The notes beneath the pieces are model-generated. The model did no database searches. It was not told the DNA's origin and saw nothing but the letters and a program-made list of their open reading frames with translations. From the NCBI GenBank assembly GCA_036402155.1, contig DASWTL010000249.1, positions 1 through 35,456 of the forward strand: DNA of 35,456 bases, read 5' to 3'. The translations under genes were made by a program, and so were the position numbers. Below, piece by piece: positions 15,969-23,978 of the stretch; position 1 is the first letter of the stretch, and every line of letters begins with the position of its first letter. This DNA comes from DASWTL01 sp036402155 (GTDB lineage: Bacteria; Bacteroidota; Bacteroidia; Sphingobacteriales; Sphingobacteriaceae).

Positions 15969-16829
15969 TTATGCAGACTTGAGCTGCGACACCAGCTTAA
16001 TGGCTTCAACAGCTGGCTTAACATCATGAACACGTAAAATACAAGCTCCTTTCAACAACGCCACAGTGTTAAGAACAGTAGTTCCGTTCAAGGCTTCCTC
16101 CGCAGTGATTTCCAATGTTTTCCAGATCATCGATTTCCTTGAAACTCCGGCAAGCAATGGGAATCCTAAAGAATTCAATTCATCCAGATGGTTTAACAGG
16201 GCATAATTATGTACATTGTTTTTTGCAAAGCCAAAACCCGGATCAATAATCAGGTTGTTTATGCCTGATTCTTTGGCTTGTTTAATCCTGGCAATAAAAT
16301 AGTCCACCACTTCTTTAACAACATCAGTATAAAATGCTTCCGATTGCATAGTTTGGGGTGATCCTTTCATATGCATCATAATATACGGAGCGTTAAACTT
16401 GGCAACAGTACCTAACATTTTGTTGTCAAGCATGCCTGCCGAAATATCATTGATGATATGCACGCCTTTATCAAGAGCCTCTTTAGCTACTTCTGATCTG
16501 AATGTATCAATAGAAATTAAGGTATCAGGGAATCGTTTTAATAACATCTCAATCACGGGCAGCAGTCTTTCCTTTTCTTCGGCTACCGAAATATCTATCG
16601 CGCCGGGACGTGAGGAATAAGCGCCTATATCAATAAAATCAGCGCCTTCGGACAGCATTTGCTCTGCCTTGTGCATGGCAGATTCCAGGGTATTGTGTCT
16701 CCCGCCATCGTAAAAAGAGTCAGGTGTAAGGTTAAGAATGCCCATAACCCTTGGAGTAGACAGATCGATTGACCGGCTGCCAATATTTAAAGAATAATTC
16801 TGATGAAAAACTGTATTTTTATCCCTCAT
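15969..16829 (-). CDS. folP: Dihydropteroate synthase
   Basis: The enzyme joins p-aminobenzoate to a pterin pyrophosphate in folate synthesis and is the sulfonamide target. Motifs seen are VMGILNLTPDSFYDGG, the ADFIDIGAYSSRPGA loop, ISIDTFRSEVA, INDISAG, IIDPGFGFAK and GVSRKSMI, all in family order. I start at the ATG at 16829 (286 residues), which gives normal length. The frame is open up to 16931, but that extension lies antisense to the divergent DUF1599 gene and is not needed. It is followed by cdaA. Folate made here links to the glycine cleavage enzyme gcvP at 2.2 kb. Confidence 0.96.
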   Translation of the reverse strand: MRDKNTVFHQNYSLNIGSRSIDLSTPRVMGILNLTPDSFYDGGRHNTLESAMHKAEQMLSEGADFIDIGAYSSRPGAIDISVAEEKERLLPVIEMLLKRFPDTLISIDTFRSEVAKEALDKGVHIINDISAGMLDNKMLGTVAKFNAPYIMMHMKGSPQTMQSEAFYTDVVKEVVDYFIARIKQAKESGINNLIIDPGFGFAKNNVHNYALLNHLDELNSLGFPLLAGVSRKSMIWKTLEITAEEALNGTTVLNTVALLKGACILRVHDVKPAVEAIKLVSQLKSA

Positions 16830-16881
16830 AAAGTAACAAAATACCGATAATTTAAGCGTTAAATCAAATAAAATCACCGTC

Positions 16882-17427
16882 TTGGCTAATACTACCACAA
16901 CAGAATACGATGCAGTGATCAGGGTTTGCAAAGACCTGTTCTTGAAGAAGACAGAAGATTATGGAACGGCCTGGCGAATACTACGGCTAACATCAATAAC
17001 AGACCAGATCTTTATTAAAGCTCAGCGTATCAGAACGCTCGAAGATAAAAAAGTTTCTAAAGTAGGTGAGGGGATCATTCCTGAGTATATCGGAATTGTT
17101 AACTATTGTGTTATTGCCATGCTTCAGGCTGAACTGGGTACAGATGCTCCGACAGAAATACCGGTTAAGCAGGTGGAACTTTTATATGATAAGAAAGTTA
17201 CTGAAACCAAGGAACTGATGTTCGCAAAGAATCATGATTATGGTGAGGCTTGGCGTGATATGAGGATCAGTTCTCTTACAGACCTGATCCTGCAAAAGAT
17301 TTTTCGGGTAAAGCAAATTGAAGACAATCTGGGACAGACCCAGGTTTCGGAAGGTGTACTGGCCAATTACCAGGATATGCTTAATTATTCAGTTTTTGCG
17401 TTGATAAAACTTGGTGTGGCTTCCTGA
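16882..17427 (+). CDS. DUF1599 protein with two tandem repeats
   Basis: The protein (181 residues) is a clear internal duplication. Residues 23-32 read KTEDYGTAWR and 116-125 read KNHDYGEAWR. The similarity continues through LTSITDQIFIKAQRIRTLED versus ISSLTDLILQKIFRVKQIED, and ends in NYCVIAML versus NYSVFALI, with an offset of 93 residues. This is the DUF1599 family, common in Bacteroidota and grouped by some authors with nucleotide-modification-associated domains; its function is not established. No in-frame ATG exists near the N-terminus. The TTG at 16882 gives the usual family N-terminus, so a TTG start is the best reading. It heads a five-gene run and is divergent from folP. Confidence 0.88.
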   Translation: MANTTTTEYDAVIRVCKDLFLKKTEDYGTAWRILRLTSITDQIFIKAQRIRTLEDKKVSKVGEGIIPEYIGIVNYCVIAMLQAELGTDAPTEIPVKQVELLYDKKVTETKELMFAKNHDYGEAWRDMRISSLTDLILQKIFRVKQIEDNLGQTQVSEGVLANYQDMLNYSVFALIKLGVAS

Positions 17428-17449
17428 CGTGATATTTTAATTATTATAA

Positions 17450-18622
17450 ATGAGACCGATAAGCAAAAGTAAGTGGTATATCCTGCTAACAGCCAGGGTA
17501 TTAGTTGGGCTGCTTTTTATATTTTCAGGATTAATTAAGGCGAATGATCCGATAGGATTTGGTTATAAGCTGCAGGAATACTTTGAAGTTTTTCATATCA
17601 CCTCTCTGCACGATTATGCGACAGCAATTGCCATCGTCCTTTGTACTCTTGAAATCGTATTAGGCGTTTTGTTATTATTGGGATTCTGGTCACGAAAAGT
17701 TGCGTGGGGCCTCCTTTTAATTATTTTATTTTTCACCTTCCTCACGTTTTATTCAGCGTATTTCAAAGTTGTAACTTCCTGCGGATGTTTTGGTGATGCC
17801 ATTCCTTTAACTCCATGGCAGTCTTTCTCCAAGGATCTGATTTTGCTTCTGTTGATTTTGGTTATATTCTTTAACAGAGATCATATACTTCCGTTAATTC
17901 AAAATCCCCGGGTTCAGAAGGTCTTACTTATTGTAATAGTAGCTGCTTCGTTATTTTTTGGAGTCTTTACTTATAATTATCTGCCCATAATTGATTTTCT
18001 TCCCTATAAAGTGGGTAATAATATTCCTGAACTTATGCGTATCCCTCCAGGGGCTGAGCCGGATGAATATCAGATCACGTATACTCTTAAACATAAAAAA
18101 ACCGGCGCTACCAAAAAGATGACGGATAAGGAATATCTTAAAACACAGGTGTGGAAAGATGAGAATTGGGAAATCATCGGTGATCCGGAAAATAAGCTCA
18201 TCAAAAAAGGCTATGAGACAAAGATTAAAGATCTTAAAATAACCGACTCACAGGGGACGGATTACACATCTGAAATTATTGAAAATCCTTACTATAACCT
18301 TGTTATTGTTGCCTGGGATCTAAATCATGCAAATACACGTGCGCTGGGGAATTTAAATGCTATTGCCATTAATGCCGCTGAAAACTACAATACCCGTTCG
18401 GTTCTTTTAACAGCAAATTCAGCTGAAGACGCAGATGCTTTAAGTGAGAGAATGAAGCTGGTAACCGAAGTTTTTTATGCTGATGCGGTTCCATTAAAGA
18501 GCATGGTCCGCTCTAATCCTGGTTTGTTATTATTAAAGAACGGGGTTGTTGTCAACAAATGGCATTTCCATACCATTCCTACTTATAATGAGCTGGAGAA
18601 AGAATACCTGATTAAGGATTAG
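17450..18622 (+). CDS. BT_3928-type DoxX/MauE-like membrane protein
   Basis: This 390-residue protein begins with a DoxX/MauE-like membrane domain: hydrophobic segments at roughly 9-28, 48-72, 78-102, 120-140 and 155-175. It includes LLFIFSGLIKANDP and an SCGCFGD motif near residue 110, a cysteine pair typical of MauE-like proteins. The C-terminal part (about 200-390) is soluble and looks thioredoxin-like in outline but has no CxxC. It belongs to the Bacteroidota BT_3928 family, whose role is not established; membrane redox or respiration has been suggested for DoxX relatives. It starts 22 nt after DUF1599 and ends 1 nt before the ABC permease gene. Confidence 0.82.
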   Translation: MRPISKSKWYILLTARVLVGLLFIFSGLIKANDPIGFGYKLQEYFEVFHITSLHDYATAIAIVLCTLEIVLGVLLLLGFWSRKVAWGLLLIILFFTFLTFYSAYFKVVTSCGCFGDAIPLTPWQSFSKDLILLLLILVIFFNRDHILPLIQNPRVQKVLLIVIVAASLFFGVFTYNYLPIIDFLPYKVGNNIPELMRIPPGAEPDEYQITYTLKHKKTGATKKMTDKEYLKTQVWKDENWEIIGDPENKLIKKGYETKIKDLKITDSQGTDYTSEIIENPYYNLVIVAWDLNHANTRALGNLNAIAINAAENYNTRSVLLTANSAEDADALSERMKLVTEVFYADAVPLKSMVRSNPGLLLLKNGVVVNKWHFHTIPTYNELEKEYLIKD

Positions 18623-18623
18623 G

Positions 18624-19682
18624 ATGCTTAGATATGCATTAAATAAGCTAATATATGGGATTGCGGTTTTGGCCGGAATTGTGATCATCGTATTCGTCTT
18701 ATTTAATATCCTGCCGGGTGATCCGGCCCGTATGACCCAGGGCCAGCGTTCAGATGTTCAATCCCTTGAAGCAGTTCGAAAAGAATTTGGTTTAGATAAA
18801 CCACTATCACAGCAATTTTTGCTCTATGTGAATGATCTTCTTCCGCTTACCACCCATCGTGATGACCCTGTTACGCAAGCCAAATACAGTTATATCAAGC
18901 TGTTTAGTGTGGGTAATGATAAGGCTCTGGTTATCAAAAAACCATATTTACGGCGTTCCTACCAAACCAGCAGGGAGGTAATCAGTATACTTTCTGAAAC
19001 AGTTCCCAATACATTGATCTTAGCGGTCACGGCCATGTTGTTCGCAACAATAGCGGGAATCTTTCTCGGCGTGGTTTCTGCTGTTAACCGCGACACATGG
19101 ATTGACCGGGCAGCAAATGCCTTTGCTATTTTAGGTATTTCCGCTCCATCGTTTTTTGCGGGAATTATTTTTGCCTGGCTTTTTGGATTTGTTCTGGGAG
19201 ATATTACCGGGTTGAACATGTCAGGCAGTCTTTACAATTACGATCCGTTTAAAGGAGAGGTAATCACCTTGAAAAATCTTATCCTCCCGATGATTACCCT
19301 TGGTTTAAGGCCTCTGGCAATTATTGTACAGCTAACCCGAAGCGCTATGCTGGACGTTTTGAATCAGGATTATATCAGAACGGCAAAAGCAAAAGGATTG
19401 AGCAAAAACAGAATTATTTACCGGCATGCATTGAAGAACGCTTTAACTCCGGTGGTTACAGCAATATCCGGTTGGTTTGCATCATTGCTGGCAGGTTCTT
19501 TTTTTGTGGAATATATTTTTGGCTATAATGGATTGGGTAAAGCTACCGTTGAAGCTCTTGAGATGTCCGACTTTCCGGTTGTAATGGGTGCAATTTTGTT
19601 TATAGCCTTTATTTTTGTGATCATTAATATCATTGTTGACATATTGTATGTTTATTTAGATCCCAGGGTTAAGCTTGTATAA
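18624..19682 (+). CDS. ABC transporter permease (DppB/OppB type)
   Basis: The protein (352 residues) has the N-terminal segment and LFNILPGDPARMT motif of DppB-type permeases for peptides or nickel. The central transmembrane block and the cytoplasmic EAA-like loop are visible near residues 248-275 (DYIRTAKAKGLSKNRIIYRHALKNALTP). The C-terminus, with VEYIFGYNGLG and YVYLDPRVKL, is also typical. Partner genes (second permease, ATPase, binding protein) are not next to it, so it is an orphan here. It is packed between the BT_3928-type gene (1 nt) and a DinB gene (1-nt overlap, TAATG). The substrate cannot be read. Confidence 0.92.
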   Translation: MLRYALNKLIYGIAVLAGIVIIVFVLFNILPGDPARMTQGQRSDVQSLEAVRKEFGLDKPLSQQFLLYVNDLLPLTTHRDDPVTQAKYSYIKLFSVGNDKALVIKKPYLRRSYQTSREVISILSETVPNTLILAVTAMLFATIAGIFLGVVSAVNRDTWIDRAANAFAILGISAPSFFAGIIFAWLFGFVLGDITGLNMSGSLYNYDPFKGEVITLKNLILPMITLGLRPLAIIVQLTRSAMLDVLNQDYIRTAKAKGLSKNRIIYRHALKNALTPVVTAISGWFASLLAGSFFVEYIFGYNGLGKATVEALEMSDFPVVMGAILFIAFIFVIINIIVDILYVYLDPRVKLV

Positions 19683-20125
19683 TGTTAGGTACGTTATTAA
19701 AATATACAGCAGTTGCTGATCAGAAGTATATAGAAGTATTCGGGAATCATTCTGATTACGGGGAGCGAGCATTATTGTTAATCAGTCATATCTTAAATGC
19801 GCAAAATATCTGGACATGTCGTATCCTTGGTACAGAACCCCAATATGAGAGATTTCAGGTACACGCTCCAGATCAACTTAGGAGTATCAGTAATAAAAAC
19901 ACAAGCGACCTGAAGCTTATTTTTGATAACAGGCCATTGGATCAGGAAATTCAGTATTCTACTTCTGCGGGAGACGGATATGTAAATACTGTGGAAGAAA
20001 TTCTGTACCATGTTGTTAATCATTCAACATATCATCGTGGCCAGGTAGCGTTATTGTTGAGGGAGGCTGGGATCGATCCGCCGGTGACAGATCTTGTTTT
20101 TTTAAAGAGGAGCGGAGAGCTATGA
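19682..20125 (+). CDS. DinB family protein
   Basis: This 147-residue four-helix protein has the likely metal-binding histidine triad of the DinB/YfiT-like fold: His36 in LISHILNAQ, and His114 and His118 in HVVNHSTYHRGQVALLLRE. The family contains thiol-dependent transferases, including bacillithiol S-transferases, and many members of unknown role. Since bacilliredoxins are encoded elsewhere in this window, a bacillithiol-linked function is possible but unproven. Its ATG overlaps the TAA of the permease gene by 1 nt, and its stop overlaps the aroK start by 4 nt (ATGA), so translation is coupled on both sides. Confidence 0.88.
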   Translation: MLGTLLKYTAVADQKYIEVFGNHSDYGERALLLISHILNAQNIWTCRILGTEPQYERFQVHAPDQLRSISNKNTSDLKLIFDNRPLDQEIQYSTSAGDGYVNTVEEILYHVVNHSTYHRGQVALLLREAGIDPPVTDLVFLKRSGEL

Positions 20126-20622
20126 GAATATTTCTTGTAGGCTTTATGGGAAGCGGAAAAACCACAATGGGAAGAAAGCTGGCGGTTTACCTGGGATACC
20201 GGTTTATTGATCTTGATAAAATCCTGGAAGACGCTGCCGGGATGAGTATTGCTGAGTTTTTCAGGCGAAATGGCGAAGAAGATTTCAGGGAATTTGAGAA
20301 AAGAATGCTTCAAAGCAGTACTTTCAATGATAATACGGTTGTTGCTACCGGTGGCGGAGCGCCATGTTTTTTTGATAATATGGAGTGGATGAATAAAAAT
20401 GGTACAACGGTTTATCTGATGGTGCCGCCAAAAGGGCTGGTTGACCGGTTAAAGCATTCTACCGATCGTCCGTTAATAAAAGGCTTGAATGAAGAGGAAA
20501 TGCTGAAGTTTATTGCCGGTAAGTTGGAAGAACGCGAACCTTTTTATAAGCAAGCCACCTACGTTGTAAATGGAATAGGCCTTACTGCAGAAAAACTCGC
20601 AAAAAATATAGGTTTATCTTAG
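20122..20622 (+). CDS. aroK: Shikimate kinase
   Basis: The enzyme phosphorylates shikimate in aromatic amino acid synthesis. The 166-residue protein has the Walker A GFMGSGKT at residues 7-14, FIDLDKILED with the substrate-binding Asp residues, RNGEEDFREFE and the ATGGGAP motif. STDRPLI in the lid region (Arg contact) is also present. All are in family order and length is normal. It is the last gene of the plus-strand run, coupled to dinB by ATGA, and its last 9 nt overlap the end of the convergent PyrR-like gene. Confidence 0.96.
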   Translation: MRIFLVGFMGSGKTTMGRKLAVYLGYRFIDLDKILEDAAGMSIAEFFRRNGEEDFREFEKRMLQSSTFNDNTVVATGGGAPCFFDNMEWMNKNGTTVYLMVPPKGLVDRLKHSTDRPLIKGLNEEEMLKFIAGKLEEREPFYKQATYVVNGIGLTAEKLAKNIGLS

Positions 20623-21123
20623 ATAGACAGCATCTTCCTGGCCAGGCACATCCAGTACAACATCCACATGTTCTTTTAGAATAGTAGCAAGCTTCAGCCC
20701 TGTAAAATCAGTTGACACAGGAAAGATCCTGTGGCTGCGATCTATGAGTACCATGGTCTGAAGTTTTTTTAATGGAACGCTTAAAAATACTCCCAGTCCA
20801 TAAGCCAGTGTGCGTCCGCTGTTTAATACATCATCTACAATAATAACTACCTTATTAGCAGCTGTTTCTATGGGGATATCAGTTTTGGCATCTAAGAAAG
20901 TATTGTCTTTATCCAGCGTGATCATCATCAGGGTTATTTTGATTGATGATATTTTTTCCAGTTTTTCTTTCACCCATTTTGCCAGGGTATATCCGCGGCC
21001 TACAATACCTGCCATAATCACCTCTTTCTCTTCAAGGTTCTCTTCAAATATTTGGAAGGCCATCCGGTCTACCTTTTGTCTGATCTGAGTTTGATTAAGT
21101 ACAATAATTTTCTTGGAAGCCAT
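20614..21123 (-). CDS. PyrR-like phosphoribosyltransferase
   Basis: This 169-residue protein has the PRPP-binding loop VVIIVDDVLNSGRTLAYG and a downstream DRSHRIFPVSTDFTGLK region that matches the PyrR layout (D-R-x-H-R-x-L-P-I-x-x-D-F-V-G). PyrR proteins act as uracil phosphoribosyltransferases and, in Firmicutes, as RNA-binding attenuators of pyr operons. No pyr genes are close by, so its regulatory role here is uncertain and it may act only as a phosphoribosyltransferase. It overlaps aroK tail to tail by 9 nt. Confidence 0.88.
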   Translation of the reverse strand: MASKKIIVLNQTQIRQKVDRMAFQIFEENLEEKEVIMAGIVGRGYTLAKWVKEKLEKISSIKITLMMITLDKDNTFLDAKTDIPIETAANKVVIIVDDVLNSGRTLAYGLGVFLSVPLKKLQTMVLIDRSHRIFPVSTDFTGLKLATILKEHVDVVLDVPGQEDAVYLR

Positions 21124-21178
21124 TTCAGTATTATTTTGCTCTTAAATTACATATTTTCCGCGGTTTCATCCACCCAGG

Positions 21179-21577
21179 TTATTTTTGATAAGGAAAAAAT
21201 ATAAAATTAGCTCCTTCAGGTACAATTACAAACAGACACATAAATTCATTAGGATTCTTATAGTGCTGGATAAACCGCGCTTTTTTTTCAGAATGAATGA
21301 TCCCTTTCTCTACAAATTCCTCCAACGTTGAAGCGTGAATGGTCCAGTTGGTGTTCAGTTCATCTTTGTCAAGAATAGGCTCACCCAGTTTTACCTCATG
21401 CTGGTGGGCCACAAATATGGGGTGATCAGAAATACCTTCAACCATAATTTCTGTTGCAACTTCTTTTATAGATTCACTATAAAATTTTAAATCTGCCTCA
21501 AGGCTCTTTAAAGGGCTTTCTTTCCTGGGGTTTTCTTCTCCGCCGTTACTTTGATTTAACAGATCCTGTAAGTCCAT
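21179..21577 (-). CDS. Conserved protein of unknown function
   Basis: I do not recognise this 132-residue protein. It is soluble, acidic at the N-terminus (a charged stretch of about 30 residues that may be disordered), with a compact C-terminal part of alternating strands and helices (NWTIHASTLEEFVEKGIIH, then NEFMCLFVIVPEGANFIFFPY). No signal peptide, membrane segment or metal-binding cluster is seen. It lies 38 nt after rlmD on the same strand and 55 nt before the PyrR-like gene. The reading frame has normal codon use and no overlapping alternative, so it is likely real and part of the rlmD transcript. Confidence 0.75.
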   Translation of the reverse strand: MDLQDLLNQSNGGEENPRKESPLKSLEADLKFYSESIKEVATEIMVEGISDHPIFVAHQHEVKLGEPILDKDELNTNWTIHASTLEEFVEKGIIHSEKKARFIQHYKNPNEFMCLFVIVPEGANFIFFPYQK

Positions 21578-21615
21578 ATTCTTTTGGTTTAGCTCATATC
21601 AAGCTGAACAATATT

Positions 21616-23040
21616 CTATTTTAATACCAATAAAGCTATATTTTCTACATGTTGGGTATGCGGAAACATGTCTACCGGTTTTATCCGAACCACATTATAT
21701 TTTTCATTTAGAAGGGCGATGTCCCGTGCCTGCGTTGCAGCATTACAACTTACATAAACTATTTTAGGCGCTTCCATTTCGAGTAACCGTTCCACAACAT
21801 CACCATGCATTCCTGCTCTTGGCGGATCGGTAATTACCACATCAGGCTTTCCATGTGTATGTATGAATTCGGGTGTTAGCACATCTTTCATGTCGCCGGC
21901 GAAAAATGTGGTATTAAAAACATTGTTTATTGCCGAGTTGATCTTAGCATCATCAATGGCAGTGGGAACATATTCAATACCGATAACCTGACGTACATCC
22001 CGGGCTATAAAATTGGCAATAGTGCCAGCGCCTGTGTAAAGATCATAAACTAATTCATCGCCGGTTAAGCCTGCAAATTCCTTGGTCAGCTTATATAATT
22101 CATACGCCTGTTTAGAGTTAGTCTGATAAAAAGATTTGGCGCCAATTTTAAACCGGAGATCTCCGCGGCCTTTTTCATCAGGCATTGTCTCAAAAATATG
22201 GTCGGGACCAGAGTAAACTAGTATTTCCTGATCAAAAATAGTATCGTTTTTCTTCTGGTTAACAATATATAACAGAGATGTGATCGAAAGAAACCGGTCT
22301 TTTAAAAATTCCATTACCTTATGAATCTCCTCGTCAGATGGGTATGCAAATACAACTACGACCATCAGTTCGCCGGTTAAAGCTGTTCTTATGATCAGGT
22401 TTCGTAATGCACCTTCATGCCTCCTCAGGTCATAGAATGAAATCTCCTGACTTATGGCAAATTCACGAAGCGCGTTCCTGATTTCATTTGAAGGATCTGC
22501 TTGCAGGTGACATTTGCGTATCTCCAGGATCTTGTCAAAACGTAACGGGACATGAAAACCAAGCGTATTCATTTCATGCTCTTCGTTGTTGAGCATGTCG
22601 TCATTGGTCAGCCATCGTTTATTTGAAAAGGTGAATTCCAGTTTATTCCTGTAGAAGCGTGTTTCCTGTGAAGCTAAGATCGGTTCACAACCGGAAACAT
22701 CTATTTTCCCAAGACGGCTGAGTGCGTCGGTAACACTTTTTTGTTTAAACTGCAGTTGAGCTTCATAGGTCATATGCTGCCATTTGCACCCCCCGCAAAC
22801 ACCAAAATGTTCACAGAAAGGATCAGTACGATAGATGGATGGAGTTACAAGCTGATGAACTCTGCCTTCGACGAAGTTTTTCTTCTTTCGCATTAATTCT
22901 ACATCCACCACATCGCCCGGCACTGCTTTGTCAATGAAAATAACGAGGTCGTCCGATCTTCCCACACCTTTTCCCTCTTCAGCAATATCAAATACCTCAA
23001 TATTATTAATAAACTTTTTTTCTGCAGGTACCCTTTTCAT
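21616..23040 (-). CDS. rlmD: 23S rRNA (uracil-C5)-methyltransferase, RlmD type
   Basis: This 474-residue SAM-dependent methyltransferase has an N-terminal TRAM-like RNA-binding region (about 10-65). It has iron-sulfur cluster cysteines at 76, 82 and 85 (CEHFGVCGGC) and 177 (RKCHL), the same CX5CX2C-C pattern as E. coli RlmD. YDLYTGAGTIANF is the SAM loop, ITDPPRAGMHGDVV follows, and the catalytic cysteine is in YVSCNAATQARDI. E. coli RlmD methylates U1939 of 23S rRNA. Bacteroidota often carry several RumA-like paralogues, so the exact uridine is uncertain. It appears to lead the small minus-strand unit with the unknown gene. Confidence 0.92.
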   Translation of the reverse strand: MKRVPAEKKFINNIEVFDIAEEGKGVGRSDDLVIFIDKAVPGDVVDVELMRKKKNFVEGRVHQLVTPSIYRTDPFCEHFGVCGGCKWQHMTYEAQLQFKQKSVTDALSRLGKIDVSGCEPILASQETRFYRNKLEFTFSNKRWLTNDDMLNNEEHEMNTLGFHVPLRFDKILEIRKCHLQADPSNEIRNALREFAISQEISFYDLRRHEGALRNLIIRTALTGELMVVVVFAYPSDEEIHKVMEFLKDRFLSITSLLYIVNQKKNDTIFDQEILVYSGPDHIFETMPDEKGRGDLRFKIGAKSFYQTNSKQAYELYKLTKEFAGLTGDELVYDLYTGAGTIANFIARDVRQVIGIEYVPTAIDDAKINSAINNVFNTTFFAGDMKDVLTPEFIHTHGKPDVVITDPPRAGMHGDVVERLLEMEAPKIVYVSCNAATQARDIALLNEKYNVVRIKPVDMFPHTQHVENIALLVLK

Positions 23041-23215
23041 TAAAGAACTATTTAGAATAGAAGAAGCTGTTAAGTGTTTTTACAATCTTGCGTGTACCAA
23101 CAGCTTTTTATGGACGGCAAAATTAGCTTTATTTTAGCAGGTATAAAAAGATTAATATAAGACATGAGAAATCCGGACCAATAAAAATTGGGGGAAGATA
23201 AGGCGATTGATTATG

Positions 23216-23320
23216 CTAGAAAAGTCTTAATAAGAATTCAGTAAATCTGCTAAAAGAACTATCTGCACAGTCAAACTGCTCATCGATCAAATTTGAGAAA
23301 TCAAGAATTTCACGACTCAT
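23216..23320 (-). CDS. Possible 34-residue small protein
   Basis: An ATG at 23320 opens a 34-codon frame ending in TAG, beginning MSREILDFSNLIDEQF and ending FTEFLLRLF. It is acidic with a hydrophobic, amphipathic C-terminal half. A promoter-like pair (TTG, 20-nt spacer, TATCTTTA; 23369-23339) lies just upstream and would give a leader of about 12 nt. No homologue is recognised. The case rests on the promoter fit and the otherwise empty gap, so this is tentative. Confidence 0.35.
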   Translation of the reverse strand: MSREILDFSNLIDEQFDCADSSFSRFTEFLLRLF

Positions 23321-23338
23321 GATGATGCTGTTTTAGTA

Positions 23339-23370
23339 TAAAGATACGTATTAATATACCAGATTTCAAA
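23339..23370 (-). promoter_or_regulatory. Candidate promoter for the 34-codon frame
   Basis: Minus strand TTTTG (TTG at 23369-23367), 20-nt spacer, TATCTTTA (23346-23339). This matches the Bacteroidota pattern with one mismatch in the -7 element. It is the only feature facing the small frame at 23320. Confidence 0.4.
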
Positions 23371-23402
23371 ATGGTATAGTGAGCTAAATTGAAATTGTGC
23401 AA

Positions 23403-23978
23403 TTATTTTATTGCAGCCTTTACCAGGTATGGGAGTATTTCTTTTTGAAAAGAAATGAAGTTTTTACGAACGTCAGAGTCACTCACAGAAGTGAAGGCAA
23501 AAGAAAAGACAATGCTTTTACTGGCTTTAATAAGGAAGCCGACCCTTTCGGAATAATGTTCGGCTTTGAAAAGTTTCGCCTGGTTAAACGATTGAATAAG
23601 TAATTTTTCCAGGTCATCAGATAAAATTTTCAGAAACTCCTGTGCATTGGTTGATTCGCGTATAAATTCCCATCCAATAAACTCATTGCAGACAGTATAG
23701 GTTAAACGGCTTGTTTTTAAGATCAGATTGGATAGATATTCTTCCTGATCAACATTAGCAGGAGGGTTGTTTACAATCTCATGTACGCTAACCTCAATGT
23801 AATCCATTAATATAGCGTGCAATACCATCTCCTTACTATCGAAGTATTTGTAAATGGTTGCTTTGGCGATCTTAGCTCTTTTAGCAATTTCATTTACACT
23901 GGTTTTATGATAACCATATTTTCTAAAAAGATCCTGAGCGGCCTTTTTGATGCTTTCTTTTATCTTGTCGATCTCCAC
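23403..23978 (-). CDS. TetR/AcrR family transcriptional regulator
   Basis: This 191-residue protein has an N-terminal TetR helix-turn-helix: A-A-Q-D-L-F-R-K-Y-G-Y-H-K-T-S-V-N-E-I-A followed by KAKIAKATIYKYFDSKEMVL (residues about 12-55). The C-terminal ligand-binding domain is unlike any I can assign, so the inducer is unknown. The start is a GTG at 23978 whose G overlaps the TAG stop of the lipoprotein gene (TAGTG), so translation is coupled. It is the third gene after pheS and the lipoprotein. TetR proteins often control neighbours, but no transporter is next to it. Confidence 0.92.
   Translation of the reverse strand: MEIDKIKESIKKAAQDLFRKYGYHKTSVNEIAKRAKIAKATIYKYFDSKEMVLHAILMDYIEVSVHEIVNNPPANVDQEEYLSNLILKTSRLTYTVCNEFIGWEFIRESTNAQEFLKILSDDLEKLLIQSFNQAKLFKAEHYSERVGFLIKASKSIVFSFAFTSVSDSDVRKNFISFQKEILPYLVKAAIK

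Larger units (their letters stand above)
23041..23402. other. 362-nt gap between rlmD and the TetR gene
   Basis: The region is AT-rich. It contains a minus-strand TAATTTTG (23125-23118) that could serve rlmD, an 8-nt inverted repeat (AAGCTGTT at 23064, AACAGCTT at 23099), and a possible short minus-strand gene at 23216-23320 with its own promoter match. Nothing else is recognised. Confidence 0.55.

Noticed and set aside
16830..16931. N-terminal extension of folP by 34 codons
   Set aside because: It runs antisense to the start of the DUF1599 gene and adds residues unlike the family N-terminus.
23064..23106. Terminator formed by AAGCTGTT / AACAGCTT
   Set aside because: The loop is 27 nt, the stem only 8 bp, and no plus-strand gene ends before it.
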